Source: Salinisphaera sp. G21_0
Lineage (GTDB): Bacteria > Pseudomonadota > Gammaproteobacteria > Pseudomonadales > Endozoicomonadaceae
Assembly: GCF_017744115.1 (NCBI RefSeq)
Contig: NZ_JAGHQW010000020.1
Coordinates: 1 to 64,000, forward strand
DNA: 64,000 nucleotides
Direction: 5' to 3'
In this document: positions 39,826 to 50,298 of the stretch, one piece after another
Layout: each line of letters begins with the position of its first letter
Numbering within the stretch: position 1 is the stretch's first letter
Made by a program: the position numbers and the translations under genes
The notes under the pieces: generated by a model
Database searches by the model: none
What the model was told of the DNA's origin: nothing
Seen by the model: only the letters and a program-made list of their open reading frames with translations

Positions 39826-40018
39826 CTGTTTCGATACCACTTGTTCAAAGCATAACATCATTGCAGACAGTTTATGCGGGTTTTGCAGCAACAGGCTGAG
39901 ATTATAAGTTCATTGCCTGCCGGGTTATCCAATCAGATCAATTTGTTCCGGGTTAAGTTATCAGTTATACATTTGAACCTTTTTGAGGAATGAGTGTCAT
40001 AGGAATAAAAAAGATTTC

Positions 40019-42586
40019 ATGCAGCATGCAGAAAGCAATCCGATGCAAAGCGGTTTCAGTCATGGCATAGGCAGCGACATTAGTCCAACTACCAATACTC
40101 CGGCAGTTGACCGTGGCAGTGATGGTCAGCGTAACCGCACCGATCCTGATTCTGGTGAGCGCGGCACCCAGCCACAGGAGCGTGTTGAAAACCGTTGTCG
40201 TTTAAATGTGTGGCTGGTCGACAGAGTCACCAACACCCGTCGTGAGGTTGTCTCGACGTCAATTTGCCTGGAGGGGGCTGCTGCTGATCAGATTCGCAGG
40301 CGTGGTATTAGCGTTGTTGCAAGAGTGGTGAATTATTCTGAGCCACCCGGTACTGAAAATGCAGCTACTGCAACAGCCATGCCACAAGAACCACAGGCCG
40401 ATGTCGTGCAGGCGGCAACAAATCAGGGTAGTGATGGCAATGCCGGGCTTGAATACTGGCTTGACCGCTTTCTGGATATTCCCCTGGATCGGTTTGCGGT
40501 ACCCGGTGACGACGTTTTGGACATGTTTGCCAACATTAACCTGCAAGTAGATGGTAGCAAGTTGACCGCTGAGGAATTGCGGTCTGCAGGTTTGAAGCGG
40601 GTGCTGAACAGACATGTGGCTGCCTGGCTGGAGAAGAAGCAAGATCGGAACCAGACAACAGGAAAACTGCTGGGCTTGCAAAAACTGATGCATGAGGATA
40701 TGACCACCTATTTCCGAAACTGGGTGCTGCTGAAGTGTTACAGCGATATGCTTCGGGGTAAGCCGGTGTCTGAAACTGACCGTCAGCATCTGATACAGGC
40801 CCTGAATCAAAGTGTGTTGAATGATTTTGCTGAGTTGACCAGTCAAGCCAGCATGATGATGGATTTTTATTCATTAAGTCTGCTCTATTTTATGGGAGGG
40901 TTGCCGTTCTTTGAGGATGGCGTTAACTACCACAAGGGCATTACCTTGCTCGCCTACTGCCCGACAATTATCAAGGAAATGTTTTTTTATTTGTCCCCGG
41001 TCAGCTTCTCTCCCTACGATTATGTGCGTTTTGCCCCGGTGAGCTTCACGTCATTGTTTGTCGATCAGCCTAATGTGCCACCACAAACCAAGCTTGGTGC
41101 TGCAATGCAGATAATGGTGATGTCTTATTTACAGCAGGTGAACGCTCACTTTCTGGTAGACAAGCGGTATAAACGCTCACGCTGGTTCTCTGACTCAGAG
41201 TTAAGTTCTGAACTCTTTCATATAGTCAGGGACTTGATTGCAGAATGTCTGTTGTATACCGGAGGTATGAACGGAAGAAATAAGCCATGCAGGCGTAAAA
41301 TATTGGAGGTTGACAGGAGGTTTCAATCAGCCGTCGCTCGTGCCCGAAAAGACTACATTCAAGGGGAGGGCGACATTCATGCTTTAGTCACCTGTCTTCT
41401 GGCAAGCATCCATCAGCGTGCACATTCTGCTTCACCAATGTATAGCTGGAAAGTAGCCAACTTATATCGCAAAGCCGCACAAATGTCCCCTAATCACTGG
41501 TCAAGTGCCTATATTTTTTTCCTTAAAGCCCGTAAGTGGGAGTTGGCTGCCGATGCAGCAACTGAATATGCCAGGTATTATCTGAAGAAAAGCCCTCTGC
41601 TGGCTGAGTATTGGAGGGATACCAGTGAGCGGATCATGGAGTTGTCTGCCTTTTCGGAATCACCAAAAGGGCAGGCAGCGGTTTCAGATAAAGACTACGA
41701 TTTTGACGCAGTTCTACGACAGTTTTCTGAAGATGTACCAAAGTTTGACAACCTGCCGGTGGGGCTTGCCCGCAATAAAGGCAGGAAGCGCAATGGTCAA
41801 AGAAATGAGTCTGTTAACAAGTCAGAGCATGATGTCATTGAATCCCCGAAGGTGAGTGGAGCTGAGGGGCGCGAGCCAGAGGTGAACAAGCCAGGTCACC
41901 GGGAGGTTGCGCCAGTGATCAGGGTGGTTCGATCCGGCAGACATCATGCTGCCTATCCATCGGCTGATTCTCAGGGTTTCCAGGTACAGTCGGCCAGGGG
42001 GCCCATAAAGCCATTTGAAAAACTGCTCTCCCGACACTGGAATCCGGTTATTCTGCAAACACTCCGGTGTATCCGGGCGGCCAGGGCCCGTTCGGATATA
42101 AACGGCGAGCGGCAGATATACCAGAAGTTGTTGAATCAGCCTCTTTTGAAAACCTGTATTGGCATTGAGCGAATCTGGGAGGAGTGCGCCTGGACGGAGT
42201 TGCATCAGTTTGATGATTTTTTCCGCTCGGCTATTATTCCCGATGCACCGATGAGACAGAAGGCCAGGCAATGGGTGCTGGATGCCAGAAATAAATTTAT
42301 TTTGCCGTCACTGATGCATTGTCTTGAATTGGATCAGATTGACCCGGACATCAACCCTGAAGTCATCTGGAATGCTGTGCAGGCAATGCTGAAACAACCG
42401 GAAATCGCCGACGACCCTAAGGTCGATGCTGAAATCAGATTCAGACTGCGTTGCCTGTTCAGTTCCATGGGGCATACTTTCAGTCTCTGGGCTATGACTG
42501 ATTTATCCAAGGCTAACCAACACCGGCAAAGGGCACAGACATGGTATGGGTACAAAAGAATCGATCCGGGTTATGTTTGGGCCTAG
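40019..42586 (+). CDS. Large protein of unknown function in the MITE-flanked island
   Basis: About 855 residues from the ATG at 40019 (MQHAESNPMQSG); the frame extends to a TTG at 39983. The first 60 residues are polar and disordered. Then comes a compact segment RLNVWLVDRVTNTRREVVST, an Ala/Gln-rich linker, and from about residue 140 a long alpha-helical region with several hydrophobic helices (TYFRNWVLLKCYSDML, MMMDFYSLSLLYFMGGLPFF) and a C-terminal helical domain (PVILQTLRCIRAARARS). No signal peptide or catalytic motif recognised. Size, helical build and company suggest a secreted effector. The stop codon sits at the edge of a dispersed repeat. Confidence 0.7.
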   Translation: MQHAESNPMQSGFSHGIGSDISPTTNTPAVDRGSDGQRNRTDPDSGERGTQPQERVENRCRLNVWLVDRVTNTRREVVSTSICLEGAAADQIRRRGISVVARVVNYSEPPGTENAATATAMPQEPQADVVQAATNQGSDGNAGLEYWLDRFLDIPLDRFAVPGDDVLDMFANINLQVDGSKLTAEELRSAGLKRVLNRHVAAWLEKKQDRNQTTGKLLGLQKLMHEDMTTYFRNWVLLKCYSDMLRGKPVSETDRQHLIQALNQSVLNDFAELTSQASMMMDFYSLSLLYFMGGLPFFEDGVNYHKGITLLAYCPTIIKEMFFYLSPVSFSPYDYVRFAPVSFTSLFVDQPNVPPQTKLGAAMQIMVMSYLQQVNAHFLVDKRYKRSRWFSDSELSSELFHIVRDLIAECLLYTGGMNGRNKPCRRKILEVDRRFQSAVARARKDYIQGEGDIHALVTCLLASIHQRAHSASPMYSWKVANLYRKAAQMSPNHWSSAYIFFLKARKWELAADAATEYARYYLKKSPLLAEYWRDTSERIMELSAFSESPKGQAAVSDKDYDFDAVLRQFSEDVPKFDNLPVGLARNKGRKRNGQRNESVNKSEHDVIESPKVSGAEGREPEVNKPGHREVAPVIRVVRSGRHHAAYPSADSQGFQVQSARGPIKPFEKLLSRHWNPVILQTLRCIRAARARSDINGERQIYQKLLNQPLLKTCIGIERIWEECAWTELHQFDDFFRSAIIPDAPMRQKARQWVLDARNKFILPSLMHCLELDQIDPDINPEVIWNAVQAMLKQPEIADDPKVDAEIRFRLRCLFSSMGHTFSLWAMTDLSKANQHRQRAQTWYGYKRIDPGYVWA

Positions 42587-42594
42587 GAGGATTA

Positions 42595-42654
42595 GACTGA
42601 GAATAGCGCCCGTCTAGGCGACCCCGTAGCGAGGATGGCAGAAAATTGAGGATA
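42595..42654 (+). repeat. 60-bp dispersed repeat, truncated copy
   Basis: Begins GACTGAGAATAGCGCCCG and contains the small hairpin CGCC-cgtcta-GGCG. It matches 50310-50369 with a handful of substitutions. The left flank (CCTAGGAGG) also resembles the terminal inverted repeat of the fuller element at 50299-50482, but the right half is missing. Confidence 0.8.
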
Positions 42655-42682
42655 AAAAGTCGGAAATGCCCACAACCGGGAA

Positions 42683-42760
42683 AAGGAGCTTCAGGTTTAC
42701 CTGAACGACCCAACGGTAGCGATTGACACTAATCCATTAAAAGCCGATCTCGACAAGTAG
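42683..42760 (+). pseudogene. IS66-family transposase fragment
   Basis: The 25 codons read KELQVYLNDPTVAIDTN followed by PLKADLDK and a stop. LxxYLNDPxVxIDTNxLExxLR is a conserved C-terminal block of IS66-type transposases, here cut short. No other part of the element is visible. Confidence 0.6.
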
Positions 42761-42803
42761 GCGGAGTCTGCCCCCTGTTTGAAAGATTACTTAGCAACTG
42801 ATT

Positions 42804-43133
42804 ATGAGAGATAACATGGATCTTCGGACAGGTTGGAATACTAAGTCACTGGGCGATCATATACCTGTAAACTCTCCCCAAAGTGATAAGGGCTCAAATG
42901 CAGGCGAGGGTATATCTATTCCAGAGAAGCAACAAAACGCAGAGTTGTCTTTTCTGAAGTCTTGCACAATTGTTAGCGTAAATTGTGAAAATAAAGTTGA
43001 ACAGCCATTAAAAACGATGGCTGAAGACAGCCGCAAAGGGGAAGATGCTCTAGAGAGGGTACACTCACCCGCTTCATATTATTCGTTAGCCTCCTGCCAT
43101 TATCCATTTATCAAGGAGAATGCCATATGCTAG
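42804..43133 (+). CDS. Upstream half of a possibly split cysteine-protease-like gene
   Basis: 109 codons starting MRDNMDLRTGWNTKSLGD, polar and Ser/Lys/Glu-rich with no motif. Its stop TAG overlaps the ATG of the next frame (ATGCTAG). The downstream frame stays open upstream to about 43028 and reads YQGECHMLANYLAFGV across the junction, so a single-base frameshift between 43028 and 43130 may have split one gene. Alternatively these are two coupled genes. Confidence 0.5.
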   Translation: MRDNMDLRTGWNTKSLGDHIPVNSPQSDKGSNAGEGISIPEKQQNAELSFLKSCTIVSVNCENKVEQPLKTMAEDSRKGEDALERVHSPASYYSLASCHYPFIKENAIC

Positions 43134-43510
43134 CTAATTATTTGGCATTCGGGGTAAATTTTTACGACGATATCGATTGCATATATGCACAATGGGAGGA
43201 CTGGTATTTGTCTATGCCAGAGGTAAAAATACTCCCCTTCGACCCGGCAAGCCTCCAAAAGGGCGATATTGTCCAGTTTTGTGAAACCTGTGTTGATGGC
43301 GTTGTTAAACCAAAACACTCTCAATTTTATCTCGGGAACTTGTTGTATATATCTGCATTTGGTTCTCAGGGAAATATAGCGATTCATAAGCTGGAGGAAA
43401 GTATCAGCAGATATAGTGATTTTCGCATTGTCAGAAGAGATAAAACAGAGATCGATTCAGTCCCTGAGTGGATTAATTGTCCTCAATCTGACTCATTTTT
43501 CCTTTGGTAG
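43127..43510 (+). CDS. Papain-like-fold protein, C-terminal half
   Basis: 127 codons from the overlapping ATG. LQKGDIVQFCE, KHSQFYLGNLLYISAFG and NIAIHKLEE have the layout of NlpC/P60/LRAT-like Cys-His hydrolases, in which a buried Cys lies at the start of a helix and a His opens the HxxFYLGxxxYIS strand. The only suitable Cys, in ECHMLANYLAFG, lies two codons before this ATG in the same frame, so the active protein would need the upstream sequence. Family placement is tentative; the fold could also be an amidase or acyltransferase. Immediately downstream is the second MITE-like element. Confidence 0.5.
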   Translation: MLANYLAFGVNFYDDIDCIYAQWEDWYLSMPEVKILPFDPASLQKGDIVQFCETCVDGVVKPKHSQFYLGNLLYISAFGSQGNIAIHKLEESISRYSDFRIVRRDKTEIDSVPEWINCPQSDSFFLW

Positions 43511-43618
43511 CCAGGTTTGTCGAAAGATAGAGTCATAGAGTAAAAGCCTTAATTCGTTTTTACAGCGATAAAGCAGCAGAAGCAGGGAACCTGGCCCTTC
43601 ACTTCTGCTTATGGCGGC

Positions 43619-43783
43619 TAAGTAGCTGGCCATATGGAATCGAATATTTCTGGCTACTTGGGCTGGTACTATGCGAGGCACAACGGAGGGAGCATAGCCG
43701 TAGCTATGTGACTGGAGTTGTAACGAAGCAGAGTGCCAGCACCAGGAGTCAGAAATATATGATTTCATATGGTTAGCTACTTA
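43619..43783 (-). mobile_element. 165-bp MITE-like palindromic element, copy 2
   Basis: Reverse complement of 38311-38475 with three mismatches counted by eye, same length, again bounded by TA. Its right-hand TTA is the complement of the rep stop codon TAA, so the insertion site is at the very end of rep. With copy 1 it brackets about 5.1 kb of accessory genes in inverted orientation. Confidence 0.88.
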
Positions 43784-45811
43784 TACGCCGATAGACTTGT
43801 AAAGCGCATCCAGTCCCATCTTACCCGCCATTTTTTTGGTTTCCTGGCGGGACGATTCATCAAAGCCGGTATATACCAGGTCTTCCTGTGGCAACTCATC
43901 CAGGAAGCGGCTGGGCAGCGTATCAATGATCTCACCAAACTGTTTTCTTTGCCCGGCCAGTGTCATGGTCAGTGATTTCCTGGCCCGGGTAATGCCGACA
44001 TAAGTAAGACGACGCTCTTCCTCAATATTATCTTCTTCAATACTGGTTCGGTGAGGCAGCAGCTCTTCCTCCATCCCCATCATAAAGACATGGGGGTATT
44101 CAAGACCTTTGGAGGCATGGAGGGTCAGTAGCTGAACACGGTCGGCATCTTCCTCTTCCTCATTGCGTTCCAGCATATCCCGCAGAATCAGCCGGGCAAT
44201 GGCATCCGCAACCGTTCTGTCTTCATCACCCCGTTCCAGGGTTTGCTGCAGGGCATCCACCAGAAACCAGACATTGGCCATGCGCTTTTCAGCCTGTGCT
44301 GGCGTTGAGGAGTGCTGCATCAGCCAGTTTTCATAATCGCTATCAGCAATCATTTCACGAACCACCTGCATAGGGTCTTCGCTGGTTTGCAGTCGTCGTG
44401 AAACGTCGTCCATCCACCCGGTAAAGCGTCGCAGCCTGTCGACATACTGAGGTGCCAGGTCCTCTGCAAGGGCAGCTTCTTCACAGGCTTTGTACATACT
44501 GATGCGGTGTTTGTTGGCGTAGTTGCCCAGTTTCTCCAGTGTCGATGGCCCAATCTCCCGCTTAGGGGTATTCACCACCCGCAGAAAGGCGTTGTCATCA
44601 TCCTGATTAATCAGCAGGCGAAGGTAGGCCATGATGTCTTTCACTTCTGCCCGGGCAAAGAACGAGGTGCCGCCATTAATGTGGTAAGGAATACCATGGT
44701 GCTGAAGTTTCAGCTCCAGCAGCCGCGACTGAAAATTTCCCCGATAGAGAACGGCATAATCTTTATAGCTGTTATCGTGGCGAAGTTTGTGGGCGATGAT
44801 CTCTGTGGCAATCCGCTCACACTCCATTTCGTCGTTTCGGCATTTAATCACGCGAATTTCATCCCCAACCCCCATCTCACTCCATAATGTTTTTTCAAAC
44901 ACATGTGGGTTATTGGCAATCAGGGTATTTGCTGCTTTCAGGATACGGCTCGTGGAACGGTAATTCTGCTCCAGCTTGATCACCTTTAAGCTGGGGTAGT
45001 CTTCTTTCAGCTGCGCCAGATTTTCCGGTTTGGCTCCGCGCCAGGCATAAATGGACTGGTCATCATCACCCACGACGGTCAACTTACGACGGTCGCCCAC
45101 CAGTCGCCTGACCAGCTCATACTGGGCACCATTGGTGTCCTGGTACTCATCCACCAGCATATAGTGAACTTTATCCTGCCAGCGTTGCAGAACCTCCGGA
45201 TAATGCCTGAATAACTCCACCGGTTTCATAATCAGGTCATCAAAGTCCACTGAGTTATAGGCTTTCAGCATGCGGTTATAGTGCTCATAAACAATCGCTG
45301 CCGTCTGCTCCCAGGGCTGTCTGGCGATCTGTAATGCCTGGGCCGGGGTGATCAGATCATTCTTCCAGTTGGAGATACAGTGTTGAATCTGATCCACACC
45401 ATTATCATCTGCCGAGGCGTCCCGCTGCATCAGGTCGGTAATCAATGATCGGGCATCCTGCTGATCAAAAATCGAAAACCCTGGTTTATAGCCCAGAACC
45501 TGGTACTCACGACGGATAATATTCAGGCCGAGATTATGGAATGTAGAAACCGTCAGTCCGGAAGAGGCCTTGCCTTTCACCAGCTTGCCAACCCGCTCTT
45601 TCATTTCCCGGGCGGCTTTGTTGGTAAAGGTAACGGCCACAATGTTTTTGGCACTGATGCCGCACTGTTGAATCAGGTAGGCAATTTTGGTGGTAATAAC
45701 ACTGGTTTTACCACTACCGGCACCGGCAAGTACCAGCAGGGGAGTATCGATGTATTTTACGGCCTCAGCCTGTCGATCATTGAGTCTTTGCACGCGTTCT
45801 GTTTCAGGCAA
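43781..45811 (-). CDS. rep: ATP-dependent DNA helicase Rep
   Basis: Superfamily 1A 3'-5' helicase that clears protein blocks ahead of replication forks. Of 676 residues, normal length. Motif I is GAGSGKTSVITTKIAYL, motif Ia VTFTNKAAREM, motif II MLVDEYQDTN, motif III VGDDDQSIYAWRGA, motif IV LEQNYRST, motif V LMTLHASKGLEYPHVFM-like (LLTLHASKGLEYPHVFM) and motif VI EERRLTYVGITRAR. The C terminus (ALYKSIGV) is near the usual end, but the stop codon is contributed by the inserted MITE-like element, so the original last residues may be lost. Confidence 0.97.
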   Translation of the reverse strand: MPETERVQRLNDRQAEAVKYIDTPLLVLAGAGSGKTSVITTKIAYLIQQCGISAKNIVAVTFTNKAAREMKERVGKLVKGKASSGLTVSTFHNLGLNIIRREYQVLGYKPGFSIFDQQDARSLITDLMQRDASADDNGVDQIQHCISNWKNDLITPAQALQIARQPWEQTAAIVYEHYNRMLKAYNSVDFDDLIMKPVELFRHYPEVLQRWQDKVHYMLVDEYQDTNGAQYELVRRLVGDRRKLTVVGDDDQSIYAWRGAKPENLAQLKEDYPSLKVIKLEQNYRSTSRILKAANTLIANNPHVFEKTLWSEMGVGDEIRVIKCRNDEMECERIATEIIAHKLRHDNSYKDYAVLYRGNFQSRLLELKLQHHGIPYHINGGTSFFARAEVKDIMAYLRLLINQDDDNAFLRVVNTPKREIGPSTLEKLGNYANKHRISMYKACEEAALAEDLAPQYVDRLRRFTGWMDDVSRRLQTSEDPMQVVREMIADSDYENWLMQHSSTPAQAEKRMANVWFLVDALQQTLERGDEDRTVADAIARLILRDMLERNEEEEDADRVQLLTLHASKGLEYPHVFMMGMEEELLPHRTSIEEDNIEEERRLTYVGITRARKSLTMTLAGQRKQFGEIIDTLPSRFLDELPQEDLVYTGFDESSRQETKKMAGKMGLDALYKSIGV

Positions 45812-45932
45812 GTCATGGAAGTTAAGCGTCTCAGTATAACAAGGTTAGGGGAGTGGACGATATGTCTGGTCTTCAGGCCAATGCATAGAGGGATTTACTT
45901 AACCCGGATATTTCATAAACTGCCCCGAATCT

Positions 45933-46694
45933 TCAGAGTTTTAACCCACCATCCAGCTCTAAAACCCGCCCATTGTAATAATCATTTTCAAAAATAAAAC
46001 CAACGGTCCGGGCAATCTCTTCCGGGGTACCCATGCGTCCAACAGGAATGCCGGCAGTTAACCTGGCTTTGGCTTCTGGCTTCATGCCGCCGGTCATTGC
46101 GGTTTCAATAACGCCCGGAGCGACGGCTGCACAACGGATGCCGTATTTGGCCAGCTCTTTGGACCAGGTCACGGTCATGGCTGAGACACCGGCTTTGGCC
46201 GCTGAGTAGTTGCTTTGTCCAAAGTTCCCTTCACGGGCAATGCTGGTAATATTGACGATGACGCCCTTTGAGCCACTGTCGATCATGCTGGCGGCCACTT
46301 CACGGCCGCAGAGGAAGACCCCAGTCAGGTTAACATTTATTACGGACTGCCATTTGTCGAAGGAGAGTTTGTCGGTCACTTTGCCATCTTTGGCTTTGAT
46401 CAGCAGGCCATCTCTGAGAATACCGGCGTTGTTGACCAGGCCATTCAATGGGCCGAGTTCTGCATAGGCTTTCTGAACAGCCGCTTCAACCTGAGCTTCT
46501 TCAGCAACATTGACTGGCAGTGCTATCGCGTTAACCCCTTTTGAACGACAGAGTTCCGTTGCCTGATAAAGTTCGGGAGTATCAAGGTCCATAAGACCCA
46601 TATTGGCACCACGTTCTGCAAACCAGTTGGCCATTGCCAGACCAAGTCCTCTGGCAGCACCGGTGATCAGGATATTTTTATTTTTGATGTTCAT
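45933..46694 (-). CDS. FabG-like short-chain dehydrogenase/reductase
   Basis: Protein of 253 residues. TGAARGLGLAMA is the glycine-rich cofactor loop, NNAGILRDGLLIK the NNAG motif, the Ser in VNITSIAREGNFGQ and the YSAAKAGVSAM motif give the catalytic Ser-Tyr-Lys, and PGVIETAMTGGM lies in the substrate lid. The acidic residue after the second strand (LMDLDTPE) suggests NAD(H) rather than NADP(H). It could be a 3-oxoacyl-ACP or acetoacetyl-CoA reductase-like enzyme; no fab or pha genes adjoin it, so the substrate is open. Confidence 0.88.
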   Translation of the reverse strand: MNIKNKNILITGAARGLGLAMANWFAERGANMGLMDLDTPELYQATELCRSKGVNAIALPVNVAEEAQVEAAVQKAYAELGPLNGLVNNAGILRDGLLIKAKDGKVTDKLSFDKWQSVINVNLTGVFLCGREVAASMIDSGSKGVIVNITSIAREGNFGQSNYSAAKAGVSAMTVTWSKELAKYGIRCAAVAPGVIETAMTGGMKPEAKARLTAGIPVGRMGTPEEIARTVGFIFENDYYNGRVLELDGGLKL

Positions 46695-46900
46695 AATTGT
46701 TCTTATGCTTTATTGGTAGAAGGTACACTGATCATCCTGAAACGAATCTGAATAAAAGACAATAATTTATAATAAGAGAATTCTTTCTTTGGAGAAGCGG
46801 GCAGAACAGAATCCGATTTACTGGTCGGTCGGATTTGTTGGTGAAGCTGGTGTACCAAGGCAAGAAGTTTTTTCATTAAGATGCGAGTACAACCTTCCTA

Positions 46901-47319
46901 CTACCTGCGATCAGGAAATCCCTTACTGGGAACAAAGTCCGGGTTTAGCTCAGGGGCTGGATCAGAAGCATCGCGGGATTGTTCAACAAACTGCCATAAT
47001 GCCTCTGACAGTTGTTGTACCTGGGTTGTTGGCCTGCATCCGGTTCAGTTGATCTCTCAAATGTTGCGCATTGTTTTCCCCGAAAATCTCAATCAATGCG
47101 TCTTTCGAGGATAGTTCCATCTTCTCGTTCACGATCATACAAATCCCGACTGAAAATCCGAACTTTGAAAGGCATGCGCTCATCGAATTTCCTGAGTTTT
47201 TCAGCAGTGGAAACCTGGTACCCGCATGAGTGTCCTGTGGATTCTGGCGGGTTATGGGTTGTTGCTGGATTAATCGCTGCTGCCGGGCTTGGGGCTTGAA
47301 TAATAAGGGAATTATGCAT
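46901..47319 (-). pseudogene. Small gene of unknown function with two frameshifts
   Basis: Coding-like sequence passes through three frames on the minus strand. It starts MHNSLIIQAPSPAAAIN and reads through STAEKLRKFDERMPFKVRIF to GTILERR (about 47095), continues one frame over as DALIEIFGENNAQHLRDQLN to RMQANNP (about 47010), and ends in the third frame as QVQQLSEALWQFVEQSRDAS to FPDRR and a TAG at 46901-46903. Both breaks are of the same type, consistent with one extra base each. Joined, it would be about 138 residues. I do not recognise the family. Confidence 0.6.
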
Positions 47320-47441
47320 CGTGTTGCACCAAAAGTTCAACAGTCTTGCCCGGAATGAAGCCGGTAGTGCTTCCTGACAACCCTTGAAAAAAAACGACAC
47401 TGCCTTTATATAGGAGGCTCCAATGATTAACGGGGCCTCTT

Positions 47442-47939
47442 ATGCGCTTCCTCTTTGTGCTATTTATCCTTTTACCCATTCTGGAAATGGTGGTGCTGAT
47501 TAAAGTGGGCAGTATCATCGGAGCCTGGAATGCGGTTGCCCTGGTTATTCTGTCGGTATTTATTGGCATCGAAGTGATTCGCCGCCAAGGCTTCAGAACC
47601 ACATTAAGAGCCCGGCAGAAGATGGCGGCAGGCGAACTGCCCGCTATGGAAATGCTGGAAAACCTGGCTATTGCCCTGGGTGGCCTGCTGCTGTTGATTC
47701 CCGGTTTTATCACTGATTTTCTTGGGGTATTCCTGTTGATTCCACCGGCTCGTCAGCTGCTGATCCGCCGCTGGCTGAAAGTGAACGGGGTCAAGGTGCA
47801 GCAAACCAATATTTATGAGGCTGAGTATCGTCGTGAGCCATCATGGCGTCAGGATCAAACCCACCTCAACCACACCATTGATGGGGACTATACCCGGGAA
47901 AATGATGATGGCCGTTCCAGAAGCCAAAAACGCCATTAA
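47442..47939 (+). CDS. fxsA: FxsA family membrane protein
   Basis: Inner-membrane protein of 165 residues; in E. coli FxsA overproduction relieves F-plasmid exclusion of phage T7. The family core is present: MRFLFVLFILLPILEMVVLI, then GAWNAVALVILSVFIGIEVI, RRQGFRT, GELPAMEMLENLAIALGGLL and IPGFITDFLGVFLLIPP, giving three to four membrane segments. The hydrophilic tail (RREPSWRQDQTH) faces the cytoplasm. Located upstream of groS-groL as in many gammaproteobacteria. Confidence 0.93.
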   Translation: MRFLFVLFILLPILEMVVLIKVGSIIGAWNAVALVILSVFIGIEVIRRQGFRTTLRARQKMAAGELPAMEMLENLAIALGGLLLLIPGFITDFLGVFLLIPPARQLLIRRWLKVNGVKVQQTNIYEAEYRREPSWRQDQTHLNHTIDGDYTRENDDGRSRSQKRH

Positions 47940-48039
47940 TTGATAAGCCTTGATTTCCGGGCATATAACGAATTTTTCACTGTTTCTTGAGTTTAGAGCC
48001 TCAGTTTTGTGGAAAAGTCAGTTTTTTTTCTATCTGCCT

Positions 48040-48067
48040 CTTGAAAACTGCGCCAGCTACCCATACT
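48040..48067 (+). promoter_or_regulatory. Sigma-32-type heat-shock promoter of groS-groL
   Basis: CTTGAAA (48040-48046) and CCCATACT (48060-48067) are separated by 13 bases, an excellent match to the RpoH consensus (CTTGAA, 13-15 bases, CCCATnT). It lies about 210 bases before groS; the stretch between (48068-48277) is leader without a gene. Confidence 0.85.
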
Positions 48068-48277
48068 AAGGGGAACACCTGATAAGACTTCGGCAAGGCC
48101 TTGAGCTGTTAGTAAAGGCCTGTGCCAAAGTAAACTTTATCCCGGGTGCATACCAGGGAGGTTCGGGTAAACCGGGCCATAGTGAAGCGATAGTGCATCG
48201 TTTTACTGCCATTACGTTGATAGCGAGCAGCCTGTAAAAGGTTGCACGGCATAAGCAAACTGTTGGAGAAAGAATCG

Positions 48278-48571
48278 ATGAAAATCCGTCCGTTGCGTGA
48301 TCGCGTGGTCGTTCGTCGTGTCGAAGAAGAAACTACCTCTGCTGGTGGTATCGTACTGCCAGGTTCTGCCGCTGAAAAGCCTAACCAGGGCATTGTGGTT
48401 GCAGTCGGCGATGGCGTGTTTCTGGACAATGGTGAAAAGCGTCCTGTTGGCGTTAACGTTGGTGACAAGGTTATCTTCGGCAAGTATGCAGACTCAAACA
48501 CCGTGAAGATTGACGGTGAAGAGCTGATCATTCTGTCTGAAAGTGACATCTCCGCCGTTCTGGAAGGCTGA
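48278..48571 (+). CDS. groS: Co-chaperonin GroES
   Basis: Heptameric lid of the GroEL folding chamber. Of 97 residues, starting [18 protein letters not shown] at the ATG at 48278 with GGAG about 10 bases upstream; an in-frame ATG at 48242 is too far upstream. The mobile loop ([20 protein letters not shown]) and [20 protein letters not shown] are typical. 61 bases before groL. Confidence 0.98.
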   Translation: MKIRPLRDRVVVRRVEEETTSAGGIVLPGSAAEKPNQGIVVAVGDGVFLDNGEKRPVGVNVGDKVIFGKYADSNTVKIDGEELIILSESDISAVLEG

Positions 48572-48614
48572 TTGTCAGGCAATCACACGGTATTTTTCCG
48601 ATTTCACAAAATAG

Positions 48615-50276
<1,662 letters not shown>

Positions 50277-50298
50277 TGCGACGATAGTCGTGCAGGTA

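Noticed and set aside
43493-43768. 91-codon minus-strand frame across the second MITE-like element
   Set aside because: It is produced by the palindromic element itself; the same reading appears at the first copy, so it is not a gene.
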